Shown here one piece after another: positions 61,465 to 64,000 of a stretch of DNA of 64,000 bases (its first letter is position 1; each line of letters opens with the position of its first letter). The notes beneath the pieces are model-generated. The model saw nothing but the letters and a program-made list of their open reading frames with translations, had not been told where the DNA came from and did not search any database. This DNA comes from CAWGJC01 sp965276665 (GTDB lineage: Bacteria > Pseudomonadota > Alphaproteobacteria > Acetobacterales > Acetobacteraceae): the NCBI GenBank assembly GCA_965276665.1, contig OZ255620.1, positions 3,534,001-3,598,000 on the forward strand. Reading direction: 5' to 3'. Made by a program: the position numbers and the translations under genes.

Positions 61465-62411
61465 GCCTCCGCCGCCGCGCGCGGGTCGATCGCCGCCACC
61501 AGCAGATCGATCGCCGCGTTCACCAGCACGAAGACCAGCGTGGCCAGCAGGATCGCGGCCTGCACCAGCGGATAGTTGCGCTCGGCGATCGCGCCGATCA
61601 TCAGCCGGCCGAGTCCTGGCAGCGCGAAGACCTGCTCCACCACCACTGACCCGCCGAACAGGTATCCCGCCATGATGCCGCTCGATGTCGCGAACGGGAT
61701 CAACGCGTTGCGGAGCGCGTGGCGGAACACCACGCGCGCCTCGCTGATGCCCTTCGCGCGGGCGGTCCGCACGTAATCCTGCGCCAGCGCTTCCAGCATC
61801 GCCGCGCGCACCACGCGCGCGAGCGAGGCGAGCACCGGCAGCGCCACCGCGATCACCGGCAGCGCGATATGCGCGAGATTGCCGAGCGGATCGTCGAAGA
61901 ACGGCACCCAGCCGATCGTGGGCAGCGACGGCGCGAGCACCGAGGCGCCGTAGAGCAGCATGGTGCCGAGCCAGAAGGACGGCACGGTGATGCCGATGAT
62001 GCTCAGGATGCGCACCGTGTAATCACTCGCCGAGGCGCGGAACGCCGCCATCGCGCAGCCCGCCGGCACTGCGAGCACAACCGCAACCAGCATGCCGAGC
62101 AGCGTCAGCTCGACGGTGACGCCGGCGCGGCCGAGGATCTCGCCCAGCACCGGCTGCCCGGTCCAGACGCTGGTGCCGAGATCGCCGTGCAGCGCCCGCC
62201 ACAGCCAGTGTAGATATTGCGTGCCCAGCGGAGCATCGAGCCCGAGACGATGACGGAGCGCCGCGACGCGGTCCGGCGTGACGTCGGCATTGGCGCCGAG
62301 CATGATCTGCACGGCATCGCCGGGGATCAGCCGGATCATCAGGAAGCTCAGCACGGAGACGCCGAAGGCGACGGAGACGAGCTCCGCCAGCCGCCGCCCG
62401 ACCGCGCCCAT
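61461..62411 (-). CDS. ABC transporter permease (DppB type)
   Basis: 316 aa. SVLSFLMIRLIPGDAVQIML, the coupling loop LEALAQDYVRTARAKGISEA, and FGGSVVVEQVFALPGLGRLM are diagnostic of DppB/OppB. Second gene of the amino-sugar operon, 9 bp after the binding protein. Confidence 0.92.
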   Translation of the reverse strand: MGAVGRRLAELVSVAFGVSVLSFLMIRLIPGDAVQIMLGANADVTPDRVAALRHRLGLDAPLGTQYLHWLWRALHGDLGTSVWTGQPVLGEILGRAGVTVELTLLGMLVAVVLAVPAGCAMAAFRASASDYTVRILSIIGITVPSFWLGTMLLYGASVLAPSLPTIGWVPFFDDPLGNLAHIALPVIAVALPVLASLARVVRAAMLEALAQDYVRTARAKGISEARVVFRHALRNALIPFATSSGIMAGYLFGGSVVVEQVFALPGLGRLMIGAIAERNYPLVQAAILLATLVFVLVNAAIDLLVAAIDPRAAAEA

Positions 62412-62419
62412 CGAAGGCG

Positions 62420-63922
62420 CTATTGCCCGATGCTTGCCTCGCGCAATGACCAGAGCGAGCGCGTCGGCGTGATCGCGAAGCCATGCACGTCGCGGCGAAT
62501 CGCGGTGAACAGCGTGCCGTAGACCAGATGTGCGACCGGCCCGCGGCAGGCGAGCATGCGCTGCGCCTGGTCGTATAATTGCTTGCGGGCGCCTGTATCC
62601 GCGGTGGCGCGCGCCTTGACGAGCAGTGCGTCGAACGCCGGGTCGCTGTACTTGTAGACATTGGTCGCGCCTCCGGTCTGGAAGGTGCGGCCGAGATAAT
62701 CATCGGGATCGACGCCGCCGCCGTTCAGCGAGACGAAGCCCTGGAAATTGCCGCCACGCCAATCCTGGATGAAGCGGCCCGCTTCCTGCACGTTGAGCTG
62801 CACCGCGAATCCGGCCTTGTCCGCCTGCGCCTGCACCACCTGCGCGACATCCACCACCTGCTGCACCGAGCCCAGCACATTGAGCGTGACGGCAAGCGGC
62901 ACCGTCACGCCCGCCTGCTGCAGCAATTGCCGCGCCCGCGCCGGATCGGCGCGGTAACAGGGGAAGTCAGAAACCGGCAGCGCCCAGTCGGTCAGTGCAG
63001 GCGAGAGCGGGCCGGCCAGCGCGCCCTTGCCATAATACGCCGCCTGCACGATCTGCGCGCGATCGATCGCGGTGTTGAGCGCCTCGCGCACCTCCGGCTT
63101 GTCGAAGGGCGGCTTGCTCACGTTCATGCCGACGAGGCTATAGGCGAGATCCTGCGTCTGCAGCACCGTCACGCCGGGCTTGCCGTCGAGCGCGGCCGCG
63201 GTGGCGGCGTCGATCGCCGGCAGCATGCGGTAGCTGCCGCTCGCGATCCCGAGCTGGCGCGTCGCGGCCTCCGGCACGAAGTCGATCTTGATTCCGCCGA
63301 GCTTCGGCAGGCCGGCCTGCCAATAATGCGGGTTGCGATCGAGCACGATGTCGGTGTCCGGCACCCATTCGCGGAAGCGGAAAGGCCCCGTGCCGTCCGG
63401 CTTGCGCGCGAGATCGGCCGCGCCCGCCGGCACGATCGCGAGCGTCGCGAGCTGCGCCAGGAACGGCGCGGTGGGCTGCGCCAGCGTGATCCTGATCTGG
63501 TCGGCGCCGGCGGCCTCCGCCTTGCTCACCATGACGAAGCGCGAGGCATAGGGCGAGCCGGTCTTCGGGTCGCGCACCCGGGCGAACGAGGCCAGCACGT
63601 CATCCGGCGTCAGCGCCTTGCCGTCATGGAAGACGGCGCCCGCCCGTAACGTGAACAGATAGACGAGCCCGTCCGGCGAGACGGTCCAGGATTGGGCAAG
63701 GGCAGGGACGACATGCAGCGACGGATCGATCGCCGTCAGCCCCTCATAGATGCTGCTGTTGATGAGCTGGGTCGAGAAGGCCGTGGCCACATGCGGGTCG
63801 AGCCCGACCGGGGACTGGTCGGTTGCGACGTCGAGAACCGGCACCGGAGTCTGCGCTGCGGCGAGCCCTGAGCCGCCCAGGATCAACCCCGCGACTAGGC
63901 AAAGGCGCACCGTTCCGCTCAT
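62420..63922 (-). CDS. Dpp-type ABC transporter substrate-binding protein of the amino-sugar operon
   Basis: 500 aa from the ATG at 63922. Signal peptide MSGTVRLCLVAGLILGGSGL...AAAQ. FTLRAGAVFHDGKALTPDDV, PDGTGPFRFREWVPDTDIVL and KPEVREALNTAIDRAQIVQA show family 5. First gene of the run SBP, dppB, dppC, murQ, SIS, nagA. The ATPase subunits are missing from the window and must be encoded elsewhere or beyond the right edge. Confidence 0.92.
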   Translation of the reverse strand: MSGTVRLCLVAGLILGGSGLAAAQTPVPVLDVATDQSPVGLDPHVATAFSTQLINSSIYEGLTAIDPSLHVVPALAQSWTVSPDGLVYLFTLRAGAVFHDGKALTPDDVLASFARVRDPKTGSPYASRFVMVSKAEAAGADQIRITLAQPTAPFLAQLATLAIVPAGAADLARKPDGTGPFRFREWVPDTDIVLDRNPHYWQAGLPKLGGIKIDFVPEAATRQLGIASGSYRMLPAIDAATAAALDGKPGVTVLQTQDLAYSLVGMNVSKPPFDKPEVREALNTAIDRAQIVQAAYYGKGALAGPLSPALTDWALPVSDFPCYRADPARARQLLQQAGVTVPLAVTLNVLGSVQQVVDVAQVVQAQADKAGFAVQLNVQEAGRFIQDWRGGNFQGFVSLNGGGVDPDDYLGRTFQTGGATNVYKYSDPAFDALLVKARATADTGARKQLYDQAQRMLACRGPVAHLVYGTLFTAIRRDVHGFAITPTRSLWSLREASIGQ

Positions 63923-63967
63923 CGTCTCCCCCTGCTCCTGCTTTTCCGGCGGGCTTTTCTATAGTCC

Positions 63968-64000
63968 ATGCCTCGCCTTCATGCGAGAGCGGCTGGCGTG
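63968..64000 (+). CDS. Possible divergent gene start at the window edge
   Basis: ATG at 63968 (MPRLHARAAGV) or at 63981 in another frame (MRERLA). Only 20-33 bases are visible, so this is a guess based on the expected divergent regulator or kinase gene next to such an operon. Confidence 0.2.
   Translation, partial: MPRLHARAAGV

Overview
The window is GC-rich (about 65-70%), with the gene density and gene families of an alphaproteobacterium. I infer Rhodospirillales, probably Acetobacteraceae. The reasons are prmC followed by a DUF4167 gene, a cytochrome c', a PduO-type adenosyltransferase, many solute-binding proteins, and an IS1031-like miniature element (IS1031 was described in acetic acid bacteria). 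No rRNA, CRISPR array, phage or conjugation module is visible. Two tRNA genes are present, Lys(CTT) and Pro(CGG).

Layout. 1-5.5 kb: a photolyase-related gene cut by the window edge, an orphan peptide-type binding protein, an MFS permease, CsbD and a flavin reductase, ending at tRNA-Lys. 5.6-10.1 kb: an accessory zone just after the tRNA, with a decayed signal peptidase I gene, an IS5-family element and an IS21-family element (istA/istB) lying 4 bp apart. 10.1-11.5 kb: small cupin, DUF2934, DUF3309 and hypothetical genes. 11.5-25.7 kb: two catabolic islands, each with a GntR/FCD regulator divergent from an enolase-superfamily dehydratase and linked to an ABC importer. One importer is of sugar type without an ATPase gene; the other is a complete Dpp-type importer followed by a proline iminopeptidase-like hydrolase. 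25.3-33.7 kb: a glyoxalase pseudogene, a methylsuccinyl-CoA dehydrogenase-like gene paired with a 2-methylfumaryl-CoA isomerase-like gene, a strip of gene debris, a CobW GTPase translationally coupled to an amidohydrolase, exonuclease III and a LivK-like binding protein. 34-40 kb: PduO, TonB, CopD/CopC, thioesterase, an atypical SDR, a glutathionyl-hydroquinone reductase and DUF4170. 40-47.5 kb: a peptide-type SBP, a TRAP-type SBP, a C45 acyltransferase, a third GntR/enolase pair, IS debris and a damaged GST. 48-57.5 kb: mostly housekeeping genes (tRNA-Pro, LOG, cytochrome c', prmC, DUF4167, NUDIX, Atm1-type ABC exporter, rsmA, DUF4239, succinate-semialdehyde dehydrogenase). 57.6-63.9 kb: an operon for uptake and breakdown of cell-wall amino sugars (SBP-dppB-dppC-murQ-SIS deaminase-nagA).

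How it works together. The organism looks like a scavenging heterotroph. It imports sugar acids, peptides and muropeptide-like compounds, dehydrates sugar acids with enolase-superfamily enzymes under GntR control, and turns MurNAc-6-P into fructose-6-P by MurQ, NagA and a NagB-II-like SIS enzyme. Four further binding proteins have no transporter beside them.

The most unusual non-genic content is a set of palindromic intergenic elements. One family has CTAGAGCATTTTCA ends, with a 131-bp complete copy at 46705-46835. A second consists of nested mirror-ordered hairpin arrays at gene 3' ends. A 143-bp IS1031-like MITE has target-site TTA copies, one of which is the stop codon of the neighbouring NUDIX gene. 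I found no clearly new defence or mobile system. The most distinctive metabolic finding is the methylsuccinyl-CoA dehydrogenase/methylfumaryl-CoA isomerase pair.
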